Shown: in pieces, positions 11,930 through 24,415 of the stretch | Layout of the letters: each line of letters begins with the position of its first letter | Numbering within the stretch: the stretch's first letter is position 1 | From: Stenocarpella maydis | Lineage: Eukaryota; Ascomycota; Sordariomycetes; Diaporthales; Diaporthaceae | Reading direction: 5' to 3' | DNA: 64,000 nucleotides | NCBI GenBank assembly: GCA_002270565.1 | Contig: NQMI01000009.1 | Location: 726,420 to 790,419, forward strand | Made by a program: the position numbers and the translations under genes | Notes under the pieces: generated by a model | The model's database searches: none | What the model was told of the DNA's origin: nothing | The model's input: the letters and a program-made list of their open reading frames with translations, nothing else

Positions 11930-12489
11930 TATCTTTACTATAGGGGTTTATTATTATAATATGCGGATTATATAGTTGATATATAGTATTATAGTAAAGA
12001 ATAAGGGTATGCTGGGGCAAAGTAGGAGTTAAAAAGATAGTGATAAGGGGTAGTGAGTGTATAGGGGTAAGCTGTTAGCAGGGGTAGTGAAGATGTGCTG
12101 GCTGGTAAGGTTAACCTTAGCTGGTATAGCTGATTGCTGAGGGGATTGCCGGGGTAGTTACTGATGGGTGTTAAAGTAGTAATATCTCTAGCGTTATCTT
12201 TAAGAGTAGCTATAGGTTGGTAATGTTGTGTAGCCTTATGCATTCTGCGGTTGCTTTCTAATGATACTTAGGGCGTAATGGATGTATATGGGATGAAGGT
12301 GGAGTATAGCATTATGTATATAGAGCCCTCTTTTTCTTATGATGGGTAGTAATAATATTGCTGAAGACTACTGGAGTGTCTTTAAGAAGTGATGCCGTTA
12401 GTACCGTTAGCATAGCTACTATTAAAGTAGTAATGATCTATCTCTTCAATCCTTGCTAATCTGTGGTTGCCCTTGTAACTACTGATTAG
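10474..12489 (-). mobile_element. Copia element, gag-side fragment next to its 5' LTR, RIP-degraded
   Basis: This AT-rich fragment runs from the young LTR to the LTR at 12490. Positions 10474-11929 repeat 8415-9870. The remaining 560 bases (11930-12489) are the part nearest the 5' LTR on the minus strand. It has no intact reading frame. Because it repeats rather than continues the left fragment, the two must derive from two element copies, or from one copy misjoined at the gap. Confidence 0.72.
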
Positions 12490-12710
12490 TATTGGATGGG
12501 TTATGTATTGTAATATGAGTGGGGTGTTGTTCTTGTACTTCTCTCTGTCTTTCGAGTAGTGGGTGCAGTGGGCGTAGTCCGCCAGCTATCTCGGGTCTAT
12601 ATAGTGGGTGGTAGTTGCTTAGTAAGCAACTATGCCCTCTGGCTACAGTACGGTGGCTGTAGCGATAGCCCACTAATGTGCTGTTGCACACTACTATTGC
12701 CACATTAGTA
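12490..12710 (-). repeat. LTR of decayed Copia element (5' LTR by orientation)
   Basis: This 221-base partner of 3156-3368 is in the same orientation. It shares the blocks from GGATGGGT through CTATTGC, with scattered A/G and C/T differences. Neither flank gives a clean target-site duplication (TTAGT before 3156, ATATA after 12710), as expected if the pair belongs to different copies or the flanks have mutated. Confidence 0.82.
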
Positions 12711-13327
12711 ATATATATTATAAAGAAAGAAAATAATAAAATTTAAAACACTAACTATGTTAAAAAAAAAATAGTTATATTGTCGGTCGGCTCACGTATT
12801 CGAATACGCAGTGATGGTGGTGATGCTTCTGGTTAAGCGAAACCAGATATCAATTATAGACTTCTTCACGCCCAATAAGGAGAATCTGGCACCCATCCCT
12901 GGCGATTCTGACGGCAGCTCCCACTAACATGGCAGCCTTGTGGTGGTCTTTTGCACATGGCGATGCTGGAAGCGGATTTACCATAGGGTCGTACGCCCTG
13001 GCGGTCTTCGGGGTCCTGGTAGTGATTCCGGGGTACCAACACAGTAAGGCGTGTCAATGCTGGGAGGATGGTTGGGCTTGGTAGACAGGTCAAGGAACAC
13101 TTTTGGTCATCTTTAGGGGCGTGAGGAGATGGTAATTCACCCAAAAGTCTCAAGTCCATGAAACTCGAGATAAACAGATACATTTTCTTCGTTTGTGAAG
13201 ATCTGGGTATTAAGATTGGAGTCGATCTTGGGAGCAGAGATGGCCGATCCTCTTCAACGCCGCCTACTCACACATATCCCGCGTTATCACAAACTTGGCA
13301 CCGCCGATGTCCAAATATTTATGATCC
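12711..13327. other. Boundary between transposon block and ABC transporter gene
   Basis: AT-rich sequence ends at about 12.78 kb and normal composition resumes. No gene is supported. The last 500 bases probably contain the 3' untranslated region of the minus-strand ABC transporter. Confidence 0.5.
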
Positions 13328-16300
13328 TCATCGGTCAAGAGCTTGGCTTTGACACTAAGACACAGAGCTCTGTTAGTCAAGGTCGTAGACGTCAAGGAAA
13401 GGTATGAAAACATACCATTGTATAGTACACTCCCTTCTGTTTCAACAAGTCAGCATGGTTGCCGACCTCTAATACCTTCCCTTCACCAAGGACGTATATC
13501 ACGTCTGCGTGTTGGATGGTCGACAGTCGATGCGCCACTGCCACTGTCGTTCGGCCTTTGGCTACTTTCCGGAGCGCAGCGGATATCTGCCTCTCGCTCT
13601 CAGAGTCCAACGATGACGTTGCCTCGTCGAGTAGCAGCACCTTTGGGTCACGGATGATAGCGCGCTAATCATGGGCATTAGTATAGAGGAGCTAAGTCTC
13701 GACAATCAAGCCAAACTCGAGATCCCTTACCGCAATGCTGACGCGCTGTTTCTGTCCACCGGACAGCGCCACCCCCCGGGAACCGACATCGGTGTCGTCT
13801 ACAAAGTATTAACCAGCAAGCTCTTGTGAAGGCGGAAGGCTTAAACATACAGCCTTCTGGTAATGAGATGATGAAATCGTGGATCGCAGCATCTTTACAT
13901 GCTTGATGGAGCTGGGCATCGCTCACTGATGAGGAATCAGGTATCCCGAGTAGAATGTTCTCCTTGATAGTCCCTATGCAAAGTCAATACTAACTTCCAT
14001 AATCGGGCTCGAAGCTAGCAAAGCGAGAGATGCAAAAAATAGGGGAAGTACCTTGAAACAGCGAAGCCTCCTGGGCCACAAGGGAGAATAGCTTTCGGTA
14101 CTCGTGCACATCCACCGACTTGATGTTCCTCCCGTTGCACATTATACTCCCCTGTTGTGCATCGTAGAACCGTTCGAGCAGAGCCACTGTACTTGACTTG
14201 CCGGCACCCGAAGCACCAACGAGGGCAGCGAATTGGCCCTTCTCGACCGTGATGTTGAGGTGCTTGAACACCTGGGCTTGGCGGCTTGGATATCGGAAGC
14301 CCACGTCCCTCAACTCGATCTTGACGCCGCTGTCCAGATCCGGAATCGTTTCCAGCTTATCACCGCCCGCAGTATCATCTCCCAAGGCTGCACGCTCCCC
14401 TCGGCTCTCCCGGATGCTCAGTATGCGGTTCGCCGCAGCGCTCGCCTGGGCCGCATTGGGGCCGAAGGAGAAGCCCACGCCGGCTTGCTCAGCGCCTTGC
14501 GTGACAGCCATGTAACACACGAAGAAGTTGAGGACCTGGTACTCGCCGCTGGCCAGCAGTCGGCCGCCGTACCAGAAGATCAAGGCGAGGCATGCGAAGG
14601 AGAGCGAGTCAGAGAGGGCGAATATAAGCGTCGTCCAGCGAGCCTTGCGGTAGGCCGATGTTACGTGGCCGTCGAGCAGGACTTTATACCTCTCTATGAT
14701 TACATCCTCCAAAGTTAGGGAGGAGACACTTCGGAACGCGCCGATGGATTCGGCAGCCCATTTGCTTGATTCGGAGAAGACCTGGTAGACGTCAGCTCTT
14801 TGCCAACACAGGATGAGGTTGATACGATCGCCGAACTTACTGCCGCCGACAACCTCTCGAATTCCATCTCGTATTTGAATCGGTACCAAGCGCAGGCCAG
14901 GCCGATCGGAACGGTCACGCATGTTCCGACCAGCGCCAGCTTCCACCCAAAGACGAACGCGATGGTTAAAGCGCCGCAGAGCTGGAGCACAGATATGACT
15001 ACCATACCCATATTCATACCGAGCAGCTCCTCGAGCTGTTTTGGGTCGCCCTGGACCCGCGATGCAAGGGTGCCGACGGAGTTGTCCTCGTCGTCGAAGA
15101 AAATCATCTTCTGCCGGATGATCGCCGAGAAGTACTGCTGGCGGTAGGCGGCACAGATGAAGTGCTGCAGGTTGACGGCGACTACGCCCAGGATGAGATA
15201 GCAGACGCCCAGGCCGATAGCCACGACGAACCACATCAGGGACCAGAACTCGGCCTCGCGGAGGAAGCGGGACGGCGAGAGGATAAACGAGAAGATCTGC
15301 AATACCTGGCCGAAAAGCCTTCGGAATAGCAGTTAGCTTGTCTCTGGGGGGAATCGATAACTACCAGAGCACTCACCACGCCTGAAGAGGAGTTGCACTG
15401 GCAATACCAGCAGCCGCCACGAGTATCAGGAGGTAGAATGGGAAACGGCTGCGCTGTTCGTAGAGGAGCCGACCAAAGCTTCCCGCGAGGCCTCGGTTGG
15501 CCCACGCGGCCTCAATCTCTGCGTCTCCGCCGGCGACGGCCTTGGAGGCCGATTTCTCGCGGCTTAGGGTGGCTTGGATTTCCTCGGCCTCTTTACCCTC
15601 CGGGGCGTCGCTGTCTTCTGCGTCTTCCTCCCTTCCCAGGGTAAGCCTCTGTGCTCGGACAAGCCCAGAGTAGACGCCCTCCTCGTCTCTCAGCAGGCTC
15701 TCGTGCGTGCCCTGCTCCATCAGCTTTCCTTTCTTTAGTACGACGATTCTGTCGGCCTTCGCGATGGTGGACAGTCGGTGGGCTATAGTGATCGTGGTGC
15801 GACCCTTTGACACTCTATCCAGGGCGGCCTGGATGATCTTCTCGCTTCGGACATCGATGGCCGACGTTGCCTCGTCTAGGATGAGTATCTTGGGTTTCTT
15901 GATGATGCTGCGAGCAATCGCCAGCCGCTGTCGTTGCCCACCGGAAAGCTTCAGCCCGGAGTCACCCACTTGGGTTTCATAGCCATCAGGGAGTCTGTCG
16001 ATGAACTCGTCGGCGAATGCCTCCTTGCATGCGTCCCGAACGAGCCCCTGCTTGGTTTCCAGGGGCTCATTCTCCCACTGGGTCCCAACCAGACCATGCA
16101 TCACGTTGGCGTAGATAGTGTCGTTGAAGAGGAAGGGTTCCTGCTGGACAAGACCGATCTGCGACCGCCACCACTTGACATCAATGTCGTCCACATTGTG
16201 GCCTGCGGTAACAACCCTTCCGCTTAGATTGACTGGCTCTCCCGAGCCCTGCTCGTCTGGCGTAGGCGTTGCAACTGTACTGGTATCTTTGGCGGTGTCG

Positions 16301-18068
16301 CGGTCTTGCTGATTCTCAGCCTCGGTTTGAGCGCCTTTTGTTTTTGACCTGGACCAGAATGGGTTCTTCTGTTTCGACTCCCGGTTTGTTTCTTTTGCTT
16401 TCTCCTGGGCCTTTTTCTCGACCGCCTTGCTGATAGATGCCTGAGAATGTAAAGTGTACCAGCGCTCTACCAACGCAACGACCGTGCTCTTTCCGCTCCC
16501 CGAAGGTCCGACAATCGCCGTTACCTTACCGGCTTCGATGGTGAGATTGAGGTCATCCAGGACCTTGGTATTCGGTCTCCCGGGGTAGGCGAACGTGACT
16601 CCTTCGAAGACGATATCTCCTTCAGCGTTCACGTCCGGTTCTCTCAAGGTGCCCTTGTCCGGCAGAGGTGCGTCGATGACGGCGAAGAAGCTTGCAGCTG
16701 CCACAGTGGCCTTGCTTGCTGCAATCAAGGGGCCCGACATCCTCTCGAGCGAGACTGCCATGAGGAATACGGAAAACAGGACGACCACGATGGAGCCTAT
16801 ACCATCCACAATGCCTTCCGCGAAAGCTTTAGTCCCGTACCAAAAGCCTGCAGCCATTGTGTTAGTGACACGGGGATGTGGCGAGAGCCGTGGAACCGTT
16901 GGGCACCTACACAGAGCAAAGGCGCTGTAGAGCCCGAAGAACACTAACGCGAAGTTCAGGCCCATGAACGGCGAGGTATACATGCCGTGTCTTTTTGCCT
17001 CGACGACCCAGGAGTTGTACTTGTCCCCCATCTTCTTTTGGGCACCGCAAGCATATACCATTCTGATGCCGGAGAATGCCTCGGTAGCTACGGCCCCGGC
17101 TCTCGTCTCGGCCGCAGTCCCGCGGCTGGTCCCCTTGATGATGAACGGCAGGAGGATCCCGACAGACAGGCCGATGAAGAGAACTACGCTCGATGTCACC
17201 AGCGTGACCTGCCACGAGAAGGTGAAGGCCACAATAATTGCAGCAACTATCGATTCAGCGCAAATCTGGGTCAGCGGCCGTCCAAACTGAGCACCCGAGC
17301 GGTAATGAGGCACACTGGGGGTGCTCTAGAACGCACACAAGAGGAACCAGCAGGCGATGCGTGGAAGGACTTACCAATACAAGCTGCAAACTCCAGGAAT
17401 GTACCCAGCTTCTCCGATATCCCGATCTGCAGCACATTTGCCTCACTAGTAATGGTCCCAGCCGCCGCGCCCGGTGGCATCGAGTCGAGGACGTGGACGG
17501 TCTGGGACAGCAGGCAGGAAAGGTAGTGGAGGCGGACGGCAGCAGACAGGCGGATGCCGATGAGACGGAAGCAGAATTTGGAGACGTAGTTGCATGTGAA
17601 GCGGACGATGAAGAGAACGAATATCAGGAGGCATTGGAAGTCGAGCGTTCGCTCGAAGTCGGCCTTGACGCGATGGCATTAGGCGGGCGTGGGACAGATC
17701 GCAGTGGCTGAGCGGACTCACCCGAGTGATGCTTGATCCCGGCGTGCCAAACGAGGTGAAGTTGCCAACCAGGCGGCCGAATATCACGTTCATCAGAGGT
17801 GTGGTCTACCGTCAAGGTCAGTCTTGGAGGGCGGGGCCTCTGTGCTCGTTGGACCCGTTGAACTCACAACACCGGCTGCCAGCGAGGCGAGCGCAGCGCC
17901 AAACATGAGGGCAAAGTCCCACTTCTTCGCGTACGTGAAGACGCGGAAGTAGTCGCCCCAGTCCGCCTGCCGCTCATCCTGGGCCGCCTTCTTGGAGTCA
18001 CCATCTCCAGAGGCTTGCTCCTCGCCGGCCTTGTCAACTGACACATCCACGTCGTCTTTGGCAGCCAT
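13328..18068 (-). CDS. ABCB-type full multidrug transporter, eleven exons
   Basis: Coding exons on the minus strand are 17868-18068, 17722-17805, 17375-17663, 16911-17246, 15377-16847, 14841-15318, 14052-14781, 13851-13973, 13731-13798, 13416-13664 and 13328-13354, giving 1351 residues. All phases agree. The layout is TMD1-NBD1-TMD2-NBD2. NBD1 has Walker A GPSGSGKST (about 417), signature LSGGQRQR, Walker B ILILDEATSAID and the H-loop AHRLSTI. NBD2 has GASGAGKSS, LSGGQKQR, LLLDEATSSLD and AHRLSTI, so both ATP sites look complete. The family exports lipophilic compounds or peptides across the plasma membrane (P-glycoprotein and fungal Pmd1 relatives). An unusual feature is a Lys/Glu-rich, low-complexity insertion of roughly 75-90 residues between Walker A and the Q-loop of NBD1. 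The intron at 17247-17374 rests on a GATAG acceptor that restores the conserved LEFAACIVAAII helix. The substrate is unknown. Confidence 0.9.
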
Positions 18069-19311
18069 GCCTTTTGTATGGCCACACTCGTACGGATTGA
18101 TATCCCTGTCGAGTAGCTCTATGCTGGATAGTTTCGAGGGTCTAGACGGTTACATCTGCTTCGTCTCGGTCAGTCCAGCAGGCCCAGTGCATGGGCTGGC
18201 CACGTGGAAGGGAGGTAGACAAGGCTCTCAAGGTGATAACTAATGGCTCGAAAATCGATGGATAGCAGAACGAAGAGAGAAATACGCGGGAAACAATGGT
18301 AAAATAGGCCAGCGTGGTTCGCCCCCGGTGCCATAGCGCTACAGGGCCCACTGGGGGAGCCGGAAAGGGGAACAGGTGCAAGGATCAAGAATGTAGGATT
18401 GGCAACATGTCCAAGAGCAGCAAGGGAGTGTTCATGACGGGCTTCCTACACACGGGACTTGTGAGAAAAAGCGGTCGGCGCAGTTTGCCTCGAGGGCAAA
18501 AAGGCAGCCGGATAGCGTGAGGCCGTCATCGCCAAGGCCACACTGATCCCCACGCTCACTGGGCCTGTGGCTTGACCTCCAGCGAGGCGACCAATACGAA
18601 CCATACAGAAAAACCAAGACGCCAGCGTACTTAAATCGACACCTGCCTGTTCCGTGGCACGGTTGCAGTAAGCCGGACATTGAAACCCCCCGGGGCCCGA
18701 GCCTAGCCAATGACTTTGTTCCCTATCTTCGAGCTGACCCAGGGGGCCGGGTGGGGATGCGGGTAGACCCGACCTCTTTCTGCAAGAGGTAAGACGGCGA
18801 ACGAGACGGCAAGGCTCGGCCCCTGGGACATCTTGGGCACGACGGGCGACAATTGATGATTTGGTGACAAGAGAACAAGCTTGGATGGATGCCTGACGGG
18901 CAAGTGATATCCAGGACGGTACGATATGCCCATCCGTGTAAACCACGTTTTGGATAATAATATATCAAAGGGGGAAACGCTGCTGGCGTTGGGTGACCGG
19001 GCCGAGTGTGAGTACCTGCGCATCTAACATTGCTGCTGGGGCACTACACCTGGATGTGATGCTCCATGGACCCTCCTGTGGCCTAGATTCTCGGGTTCAG
19101 AGCCCCCACGATTGAAGCATGCCCAGGTTGAATCCGGGCTATGGAGCCATCAGGCTACCTGCTCCCCGACTTGCTTACGCCCAAGTTAATCTTACATTCC
19201 GTTCAGCCTTCCAAAGATGCATCCGGCGGCACCGGAGACTCACCTGCCCTGGACACAAAATATCCTTCTCTTCTCCGCACTCAACAGAAGAAGAAAAAAT
19301 CCGACGGGGTT
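18069..19311. other. Intergenic, no gene seen
   Basis: This lies upstream of the ABC transporter start and downstream of the aminotransferase stop; both genes are on the minus strand. I see no supported exon, RNA gene or repeat. It should contain the transporter promoter. Confidence 0.5.
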
Positions 19312-21238
19312 TCAGATTCGATAACTCGTCCTGACAGCCTCACCAAACCTTCGGATGGCCTCCCTCATGTTCTCAGGCGAGGCGCTCGCAAAGGTCGCCC
19401 TGAAGAAGAGGTCCTTTGGCGGCTTGTCGTGCTCCGCGGTGAACCAGCTACCTCTCGCGACCAAGACGCCCTTGTCGATGCACGACTTGAAGATTTCCTC
19501 CTCTATCTCGGGTATGCTGCGCTTGCCAGCGTCCGGGTGGAGCTTGTAGTTGACACGGAGCCATTGCTTGAGAGGTGGTCGTTAATAAAATGGCTTGGGG
19601 GGAGCAAGGCTTGGGAGGAATGCACTTACGAACATGCCGGCAGCCGGCGGGCTGAAGGTAACCACCTTGCCAGGTAGGTGCTCCTCGCAAGCCCTGAGGA
19701 GGGTATCCCTTCTCTTGGTGTACTCAACCCGCAGGTTCATCAGCCACCGGAAGTACCCTTCATGGCCCCAGTACTCATCCAGGAGCTTGTGGAGGATGAC
19801 CTGTGAGAGGCCAGCGGGGCCTTGGCTGGCCACCTCTGAGTGCCGAATGTATCTCTCAATGACCTGCTCGGACCCGGTAACCCAGCCCATCCGCGAGCCG
19901 GGGGTTACGACCTTGGAGAACGAGTCCATGCGCAGCACGCGCCCGTCCGTGTCCATGCTGAGAAGTGAGGGAATCAGCGAGTCGAGAAAGCCCTCGACTG
20001 ACTCCGGGGCGGCGGCGGAGGCCGACCTGCCCCCGCGGTCGTACGGCTCCATCTGGAGGTAGTAGTAGGGCTCGTCCTCGAGGATGAATACGTCGTGCTT
20101 CTGGCACACGGCGTAGATGTCCTTCCTCCTCTGTGCCCCCATGGTAGCGCCGGTCGGATTCCCGCCCGAGGGGACAGTGTACACCAGATGCGGCTTCCTG
20201 GCGCCGCCCCTCTCCTTCGGATCCCAGTTCAACAGCATCTCGTCCATTGACTCCGGTATCATGCCCTCGTCGTCGATCGCAACCCCGACGACTTTGATGC
20301 CCAGTGGCTCCGCGGTCTCGAGCGCGGTGGAGAAGGTGAACTCATCCATAATTACTGAGTCGCCCCTCTCTCTATCACAAAACATCCGAAGTGCCTGCTC
20401 CAGAGCACCCGTGCTACCCACGGTCAGGCACGAACGCCAATCCGCGTAAGGCGGGTTGAAAACTAGCTCCGTGTGCTCCGTCACCCATCGTACCATCTGC
20501 GCCGAGCCTGTGGCCTGGCCGTAGTTCAGGCCGATGCTGAGGTCGTACTCTGAGGCTGGGATATCTCTGGCGTCGTGTTTGCCTATGGTCAGAGTTGCTC
20601 CTGACGTCTTTGTGGATTCCTCATCGAAGCCCGGAGGCTTTGGCACCTTCATACTCAGAGACTCAAACGGGAAGTACTCTGCGCTAGGGAGACCGCCGCC
20701 AAGCGAGATCAGCCCGGGTTTCTTGAGGAATTTGGCCGCTTGCTTGAGCATGCATGGCCGGCGTGAAAGTGACTCCTTGGTTAGGTGGCCTGCGCAGCGT
20801 CAGTATGGGGGAGACAGATCTCCAATGAAGGGTGCTCGCATAGGCACGTACGATCCCATCTCTTGGCCTGTGGCTTTCCGACTGACTGGGCATAATGCTT
20901 TAGTGCCCATTTTGATATGATGGATTTCTTTGGAAGGAACTTACAGGGGCCTTGAACATGTCACTGTCAGAGTATGCGGCAATACCAGCTACCAGCTTGC
21001 CAGCCTTGGCCCTCCGCTCCTTGATATCATTGACGGTCAACCTGTCGTTGGGTTTCTGGACAGGAATCGGCTCCGCCTCTGGTTGCTTGGCAGCAGTGCC
21101 CAGGACCTCGTGTGACCTCTTCGAGGAGCCATGTATCAAACGACGTGCGGTATAGACGTGACGGGCATGAGGGTGACAGCTTGTGTAAGGAACCGATCTC
21201 GGAGTGAACAGTCCGCGGAGCGAGGTTCCTCTGTTCAT
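19312..21238 (-). CDS. Aromatic amino acid aminotransferase-like, class I/II, PLP-dependent
   Basis: Exons 20945-21238, 20852-20885, 19630-20789 and 19312-19566 give 580 residues. The family (Aro8, kynurenine/alpha-aminoadipate aminotransferases) transfers the amino group of aromatic amino acids, or of 2-aminoadipate, to a keto acid. Family signs are AGKLVAG near the N terminus, KKPGLISLGGGLPS, the GGNPTG loop (about 318) and the PLP lysine in MDSFSKVVTPGSRMGW (about Lys401). The first 39 residues are rich in Arg/Ser with no acidic residue, so the protein may be mitochondrial; this start is the first ATG of the exon. The 34-base second exon is needed to join AYSDSDMFKAP to KPQAKRWD. A general amino-acid role is most likely, although it sits beside an exporter. 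Confidence 0.88.
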
Positions 21239-22440
21239 ACTTCGGCACGATTTCTAGGGTTTAATTGTGATGCTGATGCTTTACTGAGCGGGCCGAAGCA
21301 CGTTTCCAACCCACCTGTGGACAAGGGGAATTGGTGTGTGTGCCTTGTGTTGTGTTGTGATGTGACTTGCCCTGGAATTAAAGAATGGAGGCAAGCCACC
21401 CTGTTCTGCTTGGTGTAAGTCACTCTGATAAACGGTGTCCCGGCACGATAAGGGTGGGTTTGTCGTACAAATGACCCTGCCCTCGGCTGCATAGCCGTCG
21501 GTAGCCGTGGCTGGGATGCCCTGGAAAAGGCTTGCTAGGTGTTTAGAGCCAATCGTTCGCACTGAATGGCGTTTCCCGCTGACTTATTAGCAGCCACGTA
21601 GGCTGTGGTCAGTCAGAGCCCACCACAACTGTCATCAGCAATAACTGTAAGGAAGAGGAGATCCGAGGCCAGGGTACAGTGCACGTAGACAAGGTGGACC
21701 CTGAAACACGATAGGGTGTGAACAAGTCAGGCCTTGAGAGAGTGTGGTGACAGTGACACTACCGGGGGCGTTGTTGCAGTGACGGTGACCCTGGTGTACA
21801 CTAGAAGGGTATACATAGCAGGTCATTCAGATAATATCATACCTAGGTACGCACTAATGTAGGTAACACGTTGTGAGTGCACGGACGGGGGGCCAGGTTT
21901 GTACCGAGGTCCATATACAGGCGCAGATATCCGACGTCTACAAATGTGGGCAGGTGGACCAGACTTCTTGTAGTACGTAATAACGAAGCTCGGACGCGAC
22001 AAAGCCTCTCTGCGCCTCCGCCCCCCTGGTGCCTGTCAGTACAAGACCTAGGCCGGTTCTTTCGCAGATCCCCTAGGTCTAACTAATTCCATGCTGTTTA
22101 TGGAAACCTTCATGTGGAGCTCAAGACCATCAAAAATCAGAACCCGAGGCTAGGGAGCGCAAAACCTCTTGAAGGGATCAAAGATGAAGAATGGAAAAAA
22201 GAAAAGAAAAACTGCCCCAAAAAGGAAAATTCAAAGCCAGCCCCCAACGCCAATGCAGCGCTCCGTATGACCCAGATTCTAGATAGTGAAAGCAGAGAGG
22301 ATTGAACATATCCGTACGAATCCCGGAAAGCCTTCCACCCGCGCACTGCGCGCTGCGCCCACTCCCTACGCCTCTCTTCTTTCAAATGTGCACGTCTGAA
22401 TGTCAACCCCGTTTGGAAGCAGCCTCCTTGGCCGGGCTGT
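21239..22440. other. Intergenic, no gene seen
   Basis: No supported coding region. A TACCTAGGTA palindrome lies at 21840-21849. The part next to 21238 should be the aminotransferase promoter. Confidence 0.5.
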
Positions 22441-24415
22441 TCATGGAATAGCGTGTTGGTGTACCGGACACCTGCCCGGGTTCTTGGCGAACCATCGCGA
22501 TATGCAGTCCTTGTGGAACCGGCAGAAACACTCCAGCCTTGCCATGGGGTCCCCAACCTCGAACTCCTCCAGGCAGATTGTGCACTCGGCACTATCTACA
22601 CAGTCCTTCTCCGTGGCGATGTACGGGAACATTCCTGTCCTCCTGGGCGCCATGCTAGAACCCTCACCACCGGGTGTTCCGTAGGCACTGTGCGATGAGA
22701 TGCATATATTGATATGCGCTTCTCTTAGTGCCTCCGAATTCGCCAACTCGCGTGACGGAAGTTCGCGGTGGCACACTGGACATTCGTCCTCCTCTGCTAA
22801 CTGCGGCGGGTCGGGCGGTAGTGGTCTTCTACTAGCTGCTGCCATGGAAGAAGACTGTCCAGCATCTAGCATCGAGCGGTGTCTCGGCGCCCCATAAGAA
22901 GAGCTCGATGAGGGCACTGCGTAGGGGTAATGGGTGGGGGGAGTTCCGCTCAGAATCCTATTTTGAGTGGACTGATATTGGTAAGACCGACTGGCCGAAG
23001 CTTGTCGAGATCCATCTGTCACCTAGAGTCGGAGACTTAGCGTCGGTTATCCCCAGATCTTGGTGTTCACACATACCATTGTGACGCTTCTATTCCTCCC
23101 ATATGGGTCATCAGCGCGGGTCGCAAAGTAGGTAGGACGGCCTTGCGGCGTTAGGGCTGAGCCAGATGCTGTGGATCCTGAAGCACCACTCTGGGACCTG
23201 CTATGGACCCTTCTGGAGCCCGGAGACTCTTGAGACTGTGGTGGGTTTGTGTTTGGGTCAGGCACGCATGGGTTGCATAGCCTGACCTTCTCACCGCCGC
23301 CGAGGCTGCTGAAATCGGCATAGCCGACTTCGCCGCTTAAGAAAGAAGACGAATGCCTCTGGGCTCCTGGGCGTAACGTCCCAGGGGGGTGGACGATATA
23401 TTGATAAGGGATGGTGATACGGTGCGGTGAGCAAGAAGCGCAAACCACCCTCCCACATTTCCTGGCACGCAGCAGTTAGTACAGCTACAACTGCTCGCAG
23501 GTTTTTTTTTTCTCTTTTTTTTTTTATATCACAGGGTACACACCTGCAATGATGTTTCCTAATGAAGATGCTAAATTGTGTGTTGCAGATGGGGCACAGT
23601 GTAACCTCGGCGTCGGGCTGCCAACGTGGCAGTACTAGATCCGAAGGTCTTCTGGTAGGCTCCGGTAGTCTATACTGCGTGTGGCTAGCCCTGGTGGCCG
23701 CAAAAGCATTTGACGATGTTCGTCTTCGGGAAGCAGGTGGAGGTGAGGGTGGGGTGGCTGGTCGCCTTTGAAAGGATGGAGAACTGGCGCCTGCGGATCG
23801 GTGGGACGAAAGGCTCGAGCCAGATGCAGACTGCGGGAGTGTAGGCAGGGCACGCTCAGCATTCTGGTCTGCATCCGATAGCCCTGGCTGCGCGGCCTCC
23901 TCGGACGAATCCCTGGTGAGATCGATCACCTCAGGCTCCTGCCGACTGTTTCCTTGCCCAAGTGGCTCACTCGCGCCACTTCCAGCAGCTGGAACCCGTG
24001 ACCGGCTCGAGACTATTTCCGGAGAGCTCGACCGATTGTTTGCCGGTGAAGAGATAGTAAGGTCAATGACACCGTCTCCAGCGTTATCGGCCTCCGGGGC
24101 GGCATCTCGGTAAATGTGCCTGGCAGAGGCACCGTCCGAGTCTTGGCGGCCGGGCCCATCCTCGTCTATCGGGGATATCTCGTCGGACGGTGGTTCTCCC
24201 CGCTGGTCCACATTTTGTTGAGCTCCATGCTGTTGGTCGTCGGACGCTGCGGCATCCGATGTCGCCCGCTCCAGCTGGTGACTCGGACAGTCGAAGTATC
24301 TGGAGCATTCATGGTCGTGAAACCGAGTGTTACGATAGGGGCATACCATCACTGGGCTGCTGCGGCCGCTCGAGCTCGCCGAGGACGAGTCGGAGGAATA
24401 GTCGGGGGATGACAT
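22441..24415 (-). CDS. FYVE and RING finger protein, probable endosomal E3 ubiquitin ligase
   Basis: Exons 23544-24415, 23077-23461 and 22441-23022 give 612 residues. Intron 1 carries long A/T runs and splits the conserved KHHCR motif, which supports the junction. Residues 1-270 are low-complexity Ser/Asp-rich; they hold two copies of VIDLT followed within a few residues by acidic or Ser stretches, a pattern that resembles SUMO-interaction motifs. A FYVE zinc finger follows (CPIC, RKHHCRKCG, CASC, CNPC), which in this family binds phosphatidylinositol 3-phosphate on endosomes. About residue 500 there is a CPVC...H...C zinc motif like UBZ ubiquitin-binding fingers. The last 46 residues are a RING (CTICLEEF, CRFHKDCISRWF, CPVH). 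Yeast Pib1 has FYVE and RING in the same order, so ligase activity at endosomes or the vacuole is the best guess. Confidence 0.85.

Noticed and set aside
13328..21238. ABC transporter and aminotransferase as the core of a secondary-metabolite cluster
   Set aside because: No backbone synthase or tailoring enzyme lies directly beside them, and the aminotransferase looks like a general amino-acid enzyme; kept only as possible flanks of the 25-33 kb group.
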